A DNA stretch of 64,000 bases from an uncultured Pelagibacteraceae bacterium (GTDB lineage Bacteria > Pseudomonadota > Alphaproteobacteria > Pelagibacterales > Pelagibacteraceae). A program made the position numbers and the translations under genes. The notes below the pieces were generated by a model, which saw only the letters and a list, made by a program, of their open reading frames with translations, ran no database searches and was not told the DNA's origin. Location of the stretch: positions 62,001-126,000 of the forward strand of contig CACOJX010000001.1 of the NCBI GenBank assembly GCA_902627645.1, in the 5' to 3' direction. This document shows, in pieces, positions 32,954 through 41,658 of the stretch (its first letter is position 1; each line of letters starts with the position of its first letter).

Positions 32954-34104
32954 TTAAATAAATCTATTAATGCTTTTGCTTTAATATAATTTTCGTTAAA
33001 TTCATGGTTAGCATTACTGTCAACCACAACTCCTGAGGCTACTGAAATTTCAGAAATATTTTTATAATTTAAAATTGATCTAATAATTATATTAAATCTC
33101 ATATCACCATTAAACTTTATGTATCCAAAACTACCTGTATAAATATTTCTATTTTCTTTCTCTTGACCATTCAACAAATTTAGTGTGCTTATTTTTGGAC
33201 AACCAATAACTGATCCTCCTGGCATCATTGCTTTAATAATATCTATATTTTTTACATTTTTCTTAAGTTTTCCTTTTATAAGACTCACATAGTGAAAAAG
33301 GTCTTTATATTCCTCAACGATTTTTTGCTTTGACAATCTCACACTACCAACTTTACAAATTCTAGACAGATCATTTCTTTCCATATCAACAATCATGTTA
33401 TGTTCTTTATTTTCTTTAAGATTTTTCTTAAAAAATTTTAGAGCTCTTGTCTTATTTAAGATTTTTGTCTTTTTAACTGTTCCAGCTATAGGCTTAGTAG
33501 ATATATCTATACCTTTTTTTGTTATCAAATTTTCAGGGGAACAACTAATAACAGAATAATTTGAGTCTCTGATCATAAATGCTTCTGGAGCCAAATTAGT
33601 TTTTGAAAGCCTTGAAAAAAATTCTAAGGGATCAATTTTGGATTTAGTTTTATATTTTGTACAAATCTTAATTTGATAAGTTTTACCACTTTTTATCTTT
33701 TTTTTAAATTTACTGAAAATCTTTACATAAGATTCTTTATTGATATTAATTTTAAAATTGTTTTTTTTTATTTTTTTATTGTTTTCATAATTTAAATTAT
33801 TAGTGAAGTTTATAATTTTTTCAGGTTTATAGAAAATACCTTTGGGAAAATTAATATTTCTTTGTCTTGGTATTTTAACATTTATAAGATTGTTTAGTAA
33901 TTCATAACCAAAAAAACCTATAAAAAGATCTGTATTTTTTTTGTTCCTTTTAAATTTTTTATTTAGAAAATTAGAAATATTTTTATTATTAAGAATTATT
34001 TTTTTTGAAAAATCTGTGTATAAATCAAATCCTTTTTCTGATTTATAAATAATATACGGTCTTCCCGAAAGGTGAATTGCTTTTAATTGCTTTTTTTTAT
34101 TCAA
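32950..34104 (-). CDS. pabB: Aminodeoxychorismate synthase component I
   Basis: A 384-residue chorismate-binding enzyme. The C-terminal chorismate domain shows K-P-I-A-G-T-V, E-N-L-I-T, D-M-E-R-N-D-L-S-R, P-G-G-S-V-I-G-C-P-K and the final I-A-S/A-S-G-V-V motif region. The lysine that acts as nucleophile in E. coli PabB (P-I-K-G-T) is alanine here, as in TrpE and in some other PabB enzymes. The short N-terminal domain and the neighbouring pabA and pabC favour PabB over anthranilate synthase. It starts one base after the MFS gene ends. Confidence 0.85.
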   Translation of the reverse strand: MNKKKQLKAIHLSGRPYIIYKSEKGFDLYTDFSKKIILNNKNISNFLNKKFKRNKKNTDLFIGFFGYELLNNLINVKIPRQRNINFPKGIFYKPEKIINFTNNLNYENNKKIKKNNFKININKESYVKIFSKFKKKIKSGKTYQIKICTKYKTKSKIDPLEFFSRLSKTNLAPEAFMIRDSNYSVISCSPENLITKKGIDISTKPIAGTVKKTKILNKTRALKFFKKNLKENKEHNMIVDMERNDLSRICKVGSVRLSKQKIVEEYKDLFHYVSLIKGKLKKNVKNIDIIKAMMPGGSVIGCPKISTLNLLNGQEKENRNIYTGSFGYIKFNGDMRFNIIIRSILNYKNISEISVASGVVVDSNANHEFNENYIKAKALIDLFK

Positions 34105-34105
34105 T

Positions 34106-35326
34106 TTATTCTGTCTTTAATCTCAAAACTGGTTCTTCTTTAATTGGTAAGTGTATTATTGCTGCAAAAATGGATAAGGCAATTGCCAAATACCACGCAT
34201 AGTCGTAGGAACCATAAAGATCATGAAATAAACCTCCTAAATATGCTCCAAAAAATGAACCTATTTGATGACTCAAAAAAACTATTCCATATAACAAGCC
34301 CAAATATTTTGTTCCAAAAAGGTGAGCAACTATCCCACTAGTAGCAGGAACTGTTGATAACCATAAAAACCCAAAGCTTGCTCCAAATATAAATGCTGAA
34401 ATATTGCTAGCTGGAGTAAATATAAAGAATACTATTGAAACTCCTCTTAAAAAATAGATTGTACTCAAAATTATTTTTTTACTCATTTTAGCAGATAGAT
34501 AACCACTAAGCAAAGAACCAAAAATGTTAAATAAACCTATTAAAGATAGAATAGCTGCAGCAGTCCAATCCTCAAGACCTCTGTCTATTACATATTTAGG
34601 AACATGAGTTCCAACTAAAGTAATATGAAATCCACAAACGAAAAAACCTGAAACTAGAAGAACATAACTTTTCGTTTTAAATGCTTCACTAAGTGCTTCG
34701 GAAAATGATTGATCAGACGTTTTTTCTACATTTTCAGATGCAGATGGAGATCTTACAAAGTAAGCAGATACCAAGCCAGCAATTAACATCATTCCGAAAA
34801 CAAATAAAGTATAATTCCACCCAAACTCATTTAAAGAGTAGCTTGTAAAAATTGGAGATAAAAAATAGCCAAATGATCCTACAGCAGTCACAAAACTCAT
34901 TGCAATTGTTCTTGTCGATAAGGGAAAATGTTTACCAACTACAGACATTGGAATGCTTATGGCTGTGCCACCAAGTCCAATCCCTATCAATAATCCCATA
35001 TGTATTTGAAAAAAGATACCAGTATTAGGACCTGTATATAAAAAATAAATGCCAAGAGTATAAAATATAAATGCAGAAATAATTGCTATATGACCACCGT
35101 ATCTATCAGCAATAGCTCCAAATATCGGACCAGTCAAACCCCACATCAACATTTGAATACCAATTGCAAAACCAAAAGCCGTATTACTAATATTAAGACT
35201 TTCGTTAAAATCCATAAAAAACAAACCGAAAGTTTGTCTTACACCGAGTGAAATCAAAACTACGAAGCAAGCAGCAAATAGAGTTACAATTGCTGTTTTT
35301 GAATGAAAAAATTTTTCTGGTATCAT
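34106..35326 (-). CDS. MFS transporter (OFA/monocarboxylate-like)
   Basis: A 406-residue major facilitator protein with about 12 membrane helices. The loop 2-3 motif reads G-A-I-A-D-R-Y-G-G (about 71-79), close to the MFS signature G-x-x-x-D-R-x-G. The overall pattern, with G-V-R-Q-T-F-G-L-F in helix 1, fits the oxalate/formate antiporter and monocarboxylate group. The substrate is unknown. It sits between pabB and the PLP lyase gene with almost no spacing, overlapping the latter by 4 bases. Confidence 0.88.
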   Translation of the reverse strand: MIPEKFFHSKTAIVTLFAACFVVLISLGVRQTFGLFFMDFNESLNISNTAFGFAIGIQMLMWGLTGPIFGAIADRYGGHIAIISAFIFYTLGIYFLYTGPNTGIFFQIHMGLLIGIGLGGTAISIPMSVVGKHFPLSTRTIAMSFVTAVGSFGYFLSPIFTSYSLNEFGWNYTLFVFGMMLIAGLVSAYFVRSPSASENVEKTSDQSFSEALSEAFKTKSYVLLVSGFFVCGFHITLVGTHVPKYVIDRGLEDWTAAAILSLIGLFNIFGSLLSGYLSAKMSKKIILSTIYFLRGVSIVFFIFTPASNISAFIFGASFGFLWLSTVPATSGIVAHLFGTKYLGLLYGIVFLSHQIGSFFGAYLGGLFHDLYGSYDYAWYLAIALSIFAAIIHLPIKEEPVLRLKTE

Positions 35327-36498
35327 TTTAAATGTTTTAATGCTTGTTTTAAATCAGCAATTAAATCACTTGGATCCTCTAGACCAATATGCAATCTCAC
35401 CAAATGTTCGTCTTTGGCTAAATTCATATAAGTTCTTTTACCCGTTTCTCTAAACTCCTGATGTAAAGCTAAACTTTCAAATCCACCCCAACTGTAACCA
35501 TATCCAAATAATTTTAAAGAATTAACAAATTTTCTAATTGAATTAATATTTTTAGCTTTTATTTTCAAACCCATTAAACCTGATGCCCCAGAATAATATT
35601 TTTTCCACATTCTAAAATTTAGAGAATCTTTTTTGTAAGGATAAAGTAATTTAATTTTTTTATTTTTAGATAAAAAAGCTGCAACTTTTTTTGCGTTTTC
35701 TCTATGTCTATCAAGTCTAACATCTAAAGTTCTTAAACCTCTAGTTATTAAATATGCATCATCAGGCCCTAGTCTTAAACCAGTAATTTTCTCTGCAGTT
35801 TTAACTTTATTAAAAACTTTTTTGTTAACTGCTAAGCTACCACCCATTACATCAGAATGACCTGAATAATATTTTGTTGCAGACACAATTGCCATATCAA
35901 AACCAAATTTAATTGGTTTAAAATAATATGGAGTTGCCCATGTATTATCAATTGCGGTTAGAATTTTATTTTTTTTTGCTATAGAAATTATTTTTCCTAA
36001 ATCTTGAAATTCAAATGAGTTACTCCCAGGATTTTCAACAAAGATTAATTTTGTTTTTTTTGTTATGTTTTTTTGTAAAGTTTTCAAATCATGAGGATTG
36101 TAAAAAATCGTCTTTATATTAAAATCTTTTAGATAATCTCGTGTTAACAACCTTGTAGGGCTGTAAACTGGATCGGCAACTAACATTTCATCACCAGGCC
36201 TAACAACACTAAAAATTGCTAAAAAAACGGATCCAAAACCAGTAGGTGTTGTAAAAACGTGATAGCTCTCCTCTAATTTTGTAAGTATTTTTTGCAATAT
36301 ATGAGTTGTAGAAGTTCCTTGTCTTCCGTAATCGTAATGACCGCCTGTTGGATTTTTTTGTGCCTTTACTTGAGTCTTTCTGATGTGTTGCATCGATTTA
36401 AATATAATTGTGGAAGCCCTTACTACTGGAGGATTTACAGACTGATTATGAAAATCCTTTGCTGTATGTTTTAAAAATGTCTTAAAAGACTTTGTCAT
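35323..36498 (-). CDS. metC: Cystathionine beta-lyase-type PLP enzyme (MetC-like)
   Basis: A 391-residue Cys/Met metabolism PLP enzyme. The PLP lysine is in S-A-T-K-Y-Y-S-G-H-S-D, and the conserved D-N-T-W-A-T-P and G-G-H-Y-D-Y-G-R-Q-G-T segments are present. I start at the ATG at 36498; the longer frame would need a TTG and adds nine residues outside the family pattern. The W-A-T-P/Y-Y-S-G-H-S-D combination is typical of cystathionine beta-lyases, but gamma-lyase or desulfhydrase activity cannot be excluded. Confidence 0.87.
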   Translation of the reverse strand: MTKSFKTFLKHTAKDFHNQSVNPPVVRASTIIFKSMQHIRKTQVKAQKNPTGGHYDYGRQGTSTTHILQKILTKLEESYHVFTTPTGFGSVFLAIFSVVRPGDEMLVADPVYSPTRLLTRDYLKDFNIKTIFYNPHDLKTLQKNITKKTKLIFVENPGSNSFEFQDLGKIISIAKKNKILTAIDNTWATPYYFKPIKFGFDMAIVSATKYYSGHSDVMGGSLAVNKKVFNKVKTAEKITGLRLGPDDAYLITRGLRTLDVRLDRHRENAKKVAAFLSKNKKIKLLYPYKKDSLNFRMWKKYYSGASGLMGLKIKAKNINSIRKFVNSLKLFGYGYSWGGFESLALHQEFRETGKRTYMNLAKDEHLVRLHIGLEDPSDLIADLKQALKHLK

Positions 36499-36573
36499 AA
36501 AAAAATTGATAACTTTAAAAGACAATGCTATATCCCAAGCATAATTTCAATTAAATTATAACTAAAGGATAAC

Positions 36574-36657
36574 ATGGGGTACCCAAAAAAACACAGAGGC
36601 CGAAGAAAGATGGGCTCAAAAAAAAGAAGAGCTAGAAAAAAAAATAAAAAGAAATAA
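36574..36657 (+). CDS. 27-residue extremely basic microprotein
   Basis: A tiny frame with an AAAGGA ribosome-binding site 5-10 bases before its ATG. It begins M-G-Y-P-K-K-H-R-G-R-R-K and continues with M-G-S-K-K-R-R-A-R-K-K. Of 27 residues, 18 are lysine, arginine or histidine, with no acidic residue. Such composition suggests RNA or ribosome binding, like Thx-type or mitochondrial-like small ribosomal proteins, but I cannot place it in a family. It ends 6 bases before the membrane protein gene at 36664. Confidence 0.6.
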   Translation: MGYPKKHRGRRKMGSKKRRARKKNKKK

Positions 36658-36663
36658 TTCCTA

Positions 36664-37371
36664 ATGGATCAAATCAATAAGGTAAAATCCATCAGTATTT
36701 GGATTTTCATAATCCCTTTTATAGCTGTTAATGCTTGCCTGATAATAATTACTCAGTTTCATGGATTATTTCCGAATCAAGAAGATATAATCCATAATAC
36801 TTTTCCCTACCTAGATGGAGGTGCTTCAATTAGTAGAACTGCCAGACCATACCCAACCTGGCTTATTTTTAAGCCATCAATGTTTTTAACTTCTTATTTA
36901 TTAATTAAATACTGGTTATACAATAAGACTATTATTGATTTTTTTCATCAAGATCACAAATATAAAAACAAGGTTTTATATTTTGGAATAGCTTCAGCAG
37001 TCGCTTTAACCATACATTCTATATTTTTAGGAGTAAAATTTGATAACGATTTATACAAACTTTTTAGAAGAGTAATTATGTTATCATTCATAATTTTTGA
37101 GATAGTAGCTCAAGCTTATTTAGTAGCAACTTTTTACTCTTTTAAAAATAAATTAGATCAATACATAAATATCAGGATACTAAAAACAAAGATTATTTTA
37201 GTCTCAATTTTAATAATTGTGGCCGTGATAAGTATTCCAATTATAAGTCTTCCTGGAGATGATTTTTTTGGATTTAGTTTAAAACATTTTAAACATGCTT
37301 TAGAATGGGATTATTTTATAGGAGTAATATCGTTTTATCTTTTAACTTTTTTCATGTGGAAAAAAAATTAA
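36664..37371 (+). CDS. Six-helix membrane protein, possibly Frag1/DRAM/Sfk1-like
   Basis: A 235-residue integral membrane protein with about six hydrophobic segments. The first extracellular loop contains [14 protein letters not shown] and P-Y-P-T-W, which resembles the F-P-Y-I-S loop of Frag1/DRAM/Sfk1 proteins. That similarity is by eye and weak. No catalytic motif is visible. It follows the basic microprotein gene by 6 bases and its 3' end overlaps mnmA by 4 bases. Confidence 0.7.
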   Translation: MDQINKVKSISIWIFIIPFIAVNACLIIITQFHGLFPNQEDIIHNTFPYLDGGASISRTARPYPTWLIFKPSMFLTSYLLIKYWLYNKTIIDFFHQDHKYKNKVLYFGIASAVALTIHSIFLGVKFDNDLYKLFRRVIMLSFIIFEIVAQAYLVATFYSFKNKLDQYINIRILKTKIILVSILIIVAVISIPIISLPGDDFFGFSLKHFKHALEWDYFIGVISFYLLTFFMWKKN

Positions 37372-38486
37372 TTTTTGATCCAACCACCACCTAAAACTTT
37401 AAGTCCAAAATTGTCTTTTTTATAAAATACACATGCCTGACCAGGTGATATACCGTCTTCTGATATTTTTAAATTTACTTTTGCTGTATTGTTGTCACTC
37501 AAATCAACTTTTGCATCAAGAAGTTTACCAGTTGATCTGACTTTAACAAAAATTTCTTGGTCAAATTCTTTGTAATCAGATAATAAATTAAGATTATTTA
37601 ATTGAATAATTTTTTTTCCCAAATTTTCTCTAGGCCCTACTATAATTTCGTTTTTATCAGAGTTTATCTTTAAAACGTATAATGGTTCCTTATCTGAAAC
37701 TTTAATTCCCTTTCTTTGACCAATTGTAAAATTAATTATTCCATCATGAACACCAATAATTTTGCCATCAAGATTTTTAATATTTCCTTTTTTAAATGAC
37801 TCTGGTTTGAATTTTTGTATTACTGATGCATAATCTCCATTAGGAACAAAACAAATATCCTGACTATCTGGTTTATCAGCAACATTAAGATTAAGTTCTT
37901 TTGCTACTTGTCTCGTTTCATTTTTTAACATATTACCGAGCGGGAACCTTAAGTAATTCAGCTGCTCTTTAGTGGTATTAAATAAGAAATAACTTTGATC
38001 TCTATTTTCATCTATTGCTCTATACATGTTCGTTTCTTTTTCTGTAGTAACACTTTTTACATAGTGTCCTGTAATTAAAGCATCAGCTTTTAAATCTTTT
38101 GACACCTCAAATAAATCTCTAAACTTAACAGTTTGATTGCATTGAACACATGGAATTGGAGTTTCACCTTTTAGATAGCTATCAACAAAATTATCTATCA
38201 CTCCTTGTTTAAATTTATTTTGGTAATATAAAATTTTATGCTCTATATCTAATTTATTTGCAACACGCTTTGCATCCATTATATCCTGTCCCGAACAACA
38301 TTGCTTTGAAGCTGCAACTTCTTTTCCATCGTCATAAAGTTTAAGAGTTATACCGATAACTTTATAACCTTCATTTTTCATTATCCCTGCAACAGTGGAA
38401 GAATCAACTCCACCAGACATAGCCACAACTACTCTTGTGTCTGAAGGTTTTTTGTTTAGACCAATAGAATTTAAATCATTATTCAT
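37368..38486 (-). CDS. mnmA: tRNA-specific 2-thiouridylase MnmA
   Basis: A 372-residue enzyme that thiolates U34 of Lys, Glu and Gln tRNAs. The ATP pyrophosphatase loop is [10 protein letters not shown] (about 22-31). The first catalytic cysteine lies in P-C-V-Q-C-N (about 114-118) and the second in S-Q-D-I-C-F-V-P (about 210-217). The C-terminal beta domain ends in G-G-G-W-I. All key residues are present and the length is normal. It is convergent with the membrane protein gene and divergent from the DUF3553 gene. Confidence 0.95.
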   Translation of the reverse strand: MNNDLNSIGLNKKPSDTRVVVAMSGGVDSSTVAGIMKNEGYKVIGITLKLYDDGKEVAASKQCCSGQDIMDAKRVANKLDIEHKILYYQNKFKQGVIDNFVDSYLKGETPIPCVQCNQTVKFRDLFEVSKDLKADALITGHYVKSVTTEKETNMYRAIDENRDQSYFLFNTTKEQLNYLRFPLGNMLKNETRQVAKELNLNVADKPDSQDICFVPNGDYASVIQKFKPESFKKGNIKNLDGKIIGVHDGIINFTIGQRKGIKVSDKEPLYVLKINSDKNEIIVGPRENLGKKIIQLNNLNLLSDYKEFDQEIFVKVRSTGKLLDAKVDLSDNNTAKVNLKISEDGISPGQACVFYKKDNFGLKVLGGGWIKN

Positions 38487-38527
38487 TATATGGTATTTAT
38501 ACTTATTTCTAATATAAGTTAAATTAA

Positions 38528-38698
38528 ATGATTTTTGATTTTGAACCAGGTGACAAAGTTTATAATCCAGACAACAAAGACTGGGGTATTGGGCAAGTTC
38601 AATCCATTATTAAACTTAAAGTGACTGTGAATTTTGAAAATGTTGGAAAAAAAGTAATAAATGCTGAAAATATAAAATTAAAAAAGATTTATGATTAA
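38528..38698 (+). CDS. DUF3553-family small protein
   Basis: A 56-residue protein too short for most gene callers. The sequence [18 protein letters not shown] and [11 protein letters not shown] matches the DUF3553 family. This family is a small beta-rich module found alone in many alphaproteobacteria and resembles the CarD/UvrD-tail Tudor-like fold. Binding to a helicase or RNA polymerase is possible but unproven. It overlaps the cysQ start by 8 bases and so is translationally coupled to it. Confidence 0.85.
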   Translation: MIFDFEPGDKVYNPDNKDWGIGQVQSIIKLKVTVNFENVGKKVINAENIKLKKIYD

Positions 38699-39464
38699 TA
38701 TTGATCTAAAAAAGATTATTGAGGATTTGATTGATACTTTTTTGTATGCAGGTAAAATTTCGATAGATCTTCGTGCTCAAGGACTTACAAAACATATTAA
38801 ATCTGACAATACGCCTGTCAGTAATGGAGATCTTGAAGTAAATAAAATTATTACAAAAAAAATTAAAACATTAACTCCAAATATTCCAATTATCTCTGAG
38901 GAAACCTCAGATAATAAATCTCTTAATAATCTAAAAGATTTTTGGCTAATCGATCCAATTGATGGAACATATGATTACATTAACAATCTTCAAGAATTTA
39001 CAATTAATGCTGGATTAATTATTAACAAAAAACCTGTTGCAGGCTTAATTTATGCTCCAGCAAAAAAAAGAATGTTTTATTCTTATGGTAAAAATTTGGC
39101 ATTCGAGCTAATTGATGGAAAGCCTATCAAGTTAGGTCAGACTGATAATTTTAATAAAAATGAAATTAAATTTGTATCATATTCGAATAAGATAAAACCA
39201 GAAATAGAAAGAATTCATAAAAAGTTAAATGTAAAAAAATTTGTTAGAATGAAAAGCTCTTTAAAATTTTGTGTAATAGCTTCAGGTGAATTTGATGGTT
39301 ATGTAGCTGAACCAAGAGCTTGTGAGTGGGATATAGCTGCAGGACATGCAATATTAAAACACTCTGGGGGCAATGTAACTGATTTCGATGGAAACGAAAT
39401 TTTTTATGGAAAAGAGGACTTTAAGAATCCAAGTCTAATTCTAAAAAGTAAAAATATATTATAA
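38691..39464 (+). CDS. cysQ: 3'(2'),5'-bisphosphate nucleotidase CysQ
   Basis: A 257-residue inositol-monophosphatase-fold enzyme. Metal-site motifs are E-E-T-S (about 65-68), D-P-I-D-G-T-Y-D-Y (about 86-94) and E-W-D-I-A-A-G-H-A (about 213-221). CysQ removes phosphate from PAP and PAPS, recycling the by-product of sulfotransfer. General inositol phosphatase activity is the main alternative. It overlaps the DUF3553 gene upstream and a membrane microprotein downstream (1 base). Confidence 0.88.
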   Translation: MINIDLKKIIEDLIDTFLYAGKISIDLRAQGLTKHIKSDNTPVSNGDLEVNKIITKKIKTLTPNIPIISEETSDNKSLNNLKDFWLIDPIDGTYDYINNLQEFTINAGLIINKKPVAGLIYAPAKKRMFYSYGKNLAFELIDGKPIKLGQTDNFNKNEIKFVSYSNKIKPEIERIHKKLNVKKFVRMKSSLKFCVIASGEFDGYVAEPRACEWDIAAGHAILKHSGGNVTDFDGNEIFYGKEDFKNPSLILKSKNIL

Positions 39465-39607
39465 TGGATGATCAATTAAGAATTATATTAATCATAATAG
39501 TATCAGTTTCCATTTTTGGATTGATTGTTTTCGTAATGGTTAAAAATTATATTAGAAATAAAATTGATTTTTTAATTAAAAAAGAAAAAGATAAAAAATC
39601 AAAGTAA
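39464..39607 (+). CDS. 47-residue single-span microprotein
   Basis: The frame starts on the last base of the cysQ stop (TAATG). It encodes a hydrophobic helix (I-I-L-I-I-I-V-S-V-S-I-F-G-L-I-V-F) followed by a lysine-rich cytoplasmic tail ending K-K-E-K-D-K-K-S-K. The one-base overlap and clean single-helix design support a real gene. Its 3' end overlaps the convergent recX gene by 9 bases. Function unknown. Confidence 0.6.
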   Translation: MDDQLRIILIIIVSVSIFGLIVFVMVKNYIRNKIDFLIKKEKDKKSK

Positions 39608-40162
39608 TTTGATAATTTTAAGAAAATCATCTTTTTTTATGTCCATTACTTTTTTTGAAGTTTCAAAATCGAATCCATTTCTTGCTAAAAGAGAAATATC
39701 TTTTTTATAGAATAATGATCTATTATCTTCAGTGCGAGCAGGTCCAATTCTTTTCTTCTTACAAACTTTAATAGCAGAAAAAAAATCCTGATCAGAATTT
39801 TTGTCTTGAATCTTTTCGACTGTTTCTTTTATAAATTTATCATTAATTCCTTTCCCGATTAAATAACTTCTAATTTTGTTTAGCGAATTTCCTCTTTGGA
39901 TCATACTCTTAGCTTTACTATCGGAATAAAATCTATCGTTTACAAATTTATTTTTTTCTAAATCTTGTAAAACAATATCTATAAGATTTGTAATATCATT
40001 TTTTTTTACATTGGGAACTGATGTCTTAAGATATTTTTTAAGCAAATAGGTCTTTAGTTGCTGTTTAGATGGTGCATATTTTTCCACGTAAGAAAGTGCA
40101 AAATTTCTCATTTCTTCAATAGTAACCTCTAGAGTTTTTTTTTTATTTCTTATAGGAATCAT
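39599..40162 (-). CDS. recX: RecX family regulator
   Basis: A 187-residue helical protein of the RecX family, which modulates RecA filaments. The helix repeats are visible: F-A-L-S-Y-V-E-K-Y-A-P-S-K-Q-Q-L near residues 17-32, F-V-N-D-R-F-Y-S-D-S-K-A (about 73-84), and a third repeat in the C-terminal half. The sequence is divergent, with high lysine content. No recA gene is adjacent. Start and length are normal for alphaproteobacterial RecX. Confidence 0.82.
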   Translation of the reverse strand: MIPIRNKKKTLEVTIEEMRNFALSYVEKYAPSKQQLKTYLLKKYLKTSVPNVKKNDITNLIDIVLQDLEKNKFVNDRFYSDSKAKSMIQRGNSLNKIRSYLIGKGINDKFIKETVEKIQDKNSDQDFFSAIKVCKKKRIGPARTEDNRSLFYKKDISLLARNGFDFETSKKVMDIKKDDFLKIIKLL

Positions 40163-40190
40163 GATTAGATTTAATATAATATATATTTAA

Positions 40191-40664
40191 ATGATCGAAG
40201 AATTTTATAATTATTTCACAATTGAAACACTCTTTTATTGGGTAAATTTAGGTGTTCTACCATTTTGGTTGGTATTAATCTTTTTTCCATACTCCAACCT
40301 CTCCAGATACTTTGTAACTTCAATATTTCCAGTTTTGTTACTTAGTGGCGCATATATTTTTGTCTTATACAAATCGTATTTAAACTCATATGATTTTATG
40401 AATAATTTTAGTCTTTATTTAAGCATAGATCATTTATTAAATTTATTTTCCAATAAATTATATTTAATGATCTTTTGGATACATTTTGTATCAATTAATC
40501 TATTCACTGGTGGGTGGATTGTTAAAGATTCTCAAAAACTTAATATTAATAAAATTCTTATAATTATACCGCTTGTCGTTACTTATCTTATAGGTCCTAT
40601 GGGTTTATTACTTTATTGGTTGATAAGAATTTTTTATGCCAAAAACCCAAGTTTGTATGACTAA
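40191..40664 (+). CDS. ABA4-like (DUF4281) membrane protein
   Basis: A 157-residue protein with four membrane helices, matching the ABA4-like/DUF4281 family. It shows W-V-N-L-G-V-L-P-F-W near the N-terminus, W-I-H-F-V-S-I-N-L-F-T-G-G-W in the third helix, and G-P-M-G-L-L-L-Y-W near the C-terminus. The plant relative is needed for neoxanthin formation; the bacterial role is unknown. The gene overlaps the next one by 8 bases. Confidence 0.85.
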   Translation: MIEEFYNYFTIETLFYWVNLGVLPFWLVLIFFPYSNLSRYFVTSIFPVLLLSGAYIFVLYKSYLNSYDFMNNFSLYLSIDHLLNLFSNKLYLMIFWIHFVSINLFTGGWIVKDSQKLNINKILIIIPLVVTYLIGPMGLLLYWLIRIFYAKNPSLYD

Positions 40665-41241
40665 ATCTATAGAATTTTATTTTGATTTTATAAGTCCATA
40701 CTCTTTTTTAGCCTATAAAAAAATCAAATCACTTCCTCAAAACGAAAAGATAAATTTAATTTACAGACCAATATTGTTAGGTGGTCTACATAATCTCGGA
40801 GGAATTACAGCACCAGCATTTAATAAGCGAAAAATGAAGAATATGAAAAATGATTGTGAGTTAGTCGCAAAAAAAAATAATATAAATTTTAAATGGAATG
40901 AAAAATTTCCTATAAACTCTCTTCAATTAATGAGGGGTTATTTAGTTATTGATGATAAAATTAAAATGAAATTTTTTGATACCTGTTTTGACTACTATTG
41001 GAAAGAAAATATTGATATAGCAAAAACAAAAAACATAGAGTCCATACTTAATATTTGTGCTATTGAAAAAGACTCTTTTTTAAGTGGGGTTCAAAATCAA
41101 AAAATTAAAGACGAATTAAAAAAATTAACTAACGATGCATTTGAAAAAGATATTTTTGGTGCCCCTACGTTTGTAGTTAATAACAAAATCTTTTGGGGTC
41201 AAGATAGATTAGAATATGCTTTAGATGAGTATTTTTCTTAA
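40657..41241 (+). CDS. 2-hydroxychromene-2-carboxylate isomerase-like (DsbA superfamily)
   Basis: A 194-residue thioredoxin-fold protein of the HCCA isomerase/kappa-GST group. I take the ATG at 40657 (M-T-K-S-I-E-F-Y-F-D-F). The active-site serine lies in F-D-F-I-S-P-Y-S-F-L-A-Y, where DsbA has C-x-x-C. The C-terminal G-A-P-T-F-V-V-N-N-K-I-F-W-G-Q-D-R motif is conserved. The usual reaction is glutathione-dependent isomerisation in naphthalene breakdown, but marine members are widespread without that pathway, so the substrate is open. Confidence 0.88.
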   Translation: MTKSIEFYFDFISPYSFLAYKKIKSLPQNEKINLIYRPILLGGLHNLGGITAPAFNKRKMKNMKNDCELVAKKNNINFKWNEKFPINSLQLMRGYLVIDDKIKMKFFDTCFDYYWKENIDIAKTKNIESILNICAIEKDSFLSGVQNQKIKDELKKLTNDAFEKDIFGAPTFVVNNKIFWGQDRLEYALDEYFS

Positions 41242-41621
41242 ACTATTTTAAACTTGCTTTGTTTTATCGCACCAAAACCACCATCAATGTGAGATACTTT
41301 TTTAAATCCCATATCTTTTAAAGATTTTGCCGCTAAAGCAGATCTTAAACCTCCAGCACAAAATAAAACCATTTCTTTATTTAAATCTAGTTTTCCTTCT
41401 TTGAAATAAACACTTTCGGGGTCTAACCAAAATTCTAACATTCCCCTAGGAATATGTTTTGCTCCCTCAACTTGGCCCTCTTTTTGGAGTTCTCTGATAT
41501 CTCTTATATCAATTAAATTACACTGATTTTCATCACACATTTTATGAGCTTGGTCAGTGGATATAGTTTTAATTTCTTTTAAGGCTTCAGAAACAAGAGT
41601 TTGAGATGATTTAATTATCAT
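41238..41621 (-). CDS. Rhodanese-like domain protein
   Basis: A 127-residue single rhodanese domain. I start at the ATG at 41621; the longer frame would add 29 hydrophobic, non-family residues and run into the divergent gene. The D-I-R-D-I-R-E motif (about 42-48) and the active-site loop C-A-G-G-L-R-S (about 91-97) with the catalytic cysteine are intact. It should carry a persulfide sulfur. The gene stands alone, convergent with the isomerase gene (4-base overlap). Confidence 0.88.
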   Translation of the reverse strand: MIIKSSQTLVSEALKEIKTISTDQAHKMCDENQCNLIDIRDIRELQKEGQVEGAKHIPRGMLEFWLDPESVYFKEGKLDLNKEMVLFCAGGLRSALAAKSLKDMGFKKVSHIDGGFGAIKQSKFKIV

Positions 41622-41658
41622 AATATTATAAATATCTATATCATAAATTAAAATATAT

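Noticed and set aside
32950-34104. Anthranilate synthase component I (TrpE)
   Set aside because: P-I-A-G-T fits TrpE, but the protein is short, and its pabA and pabC-like neighbours favour aminodeoxychorismate synthase; a search for a separate trpE would settle it.
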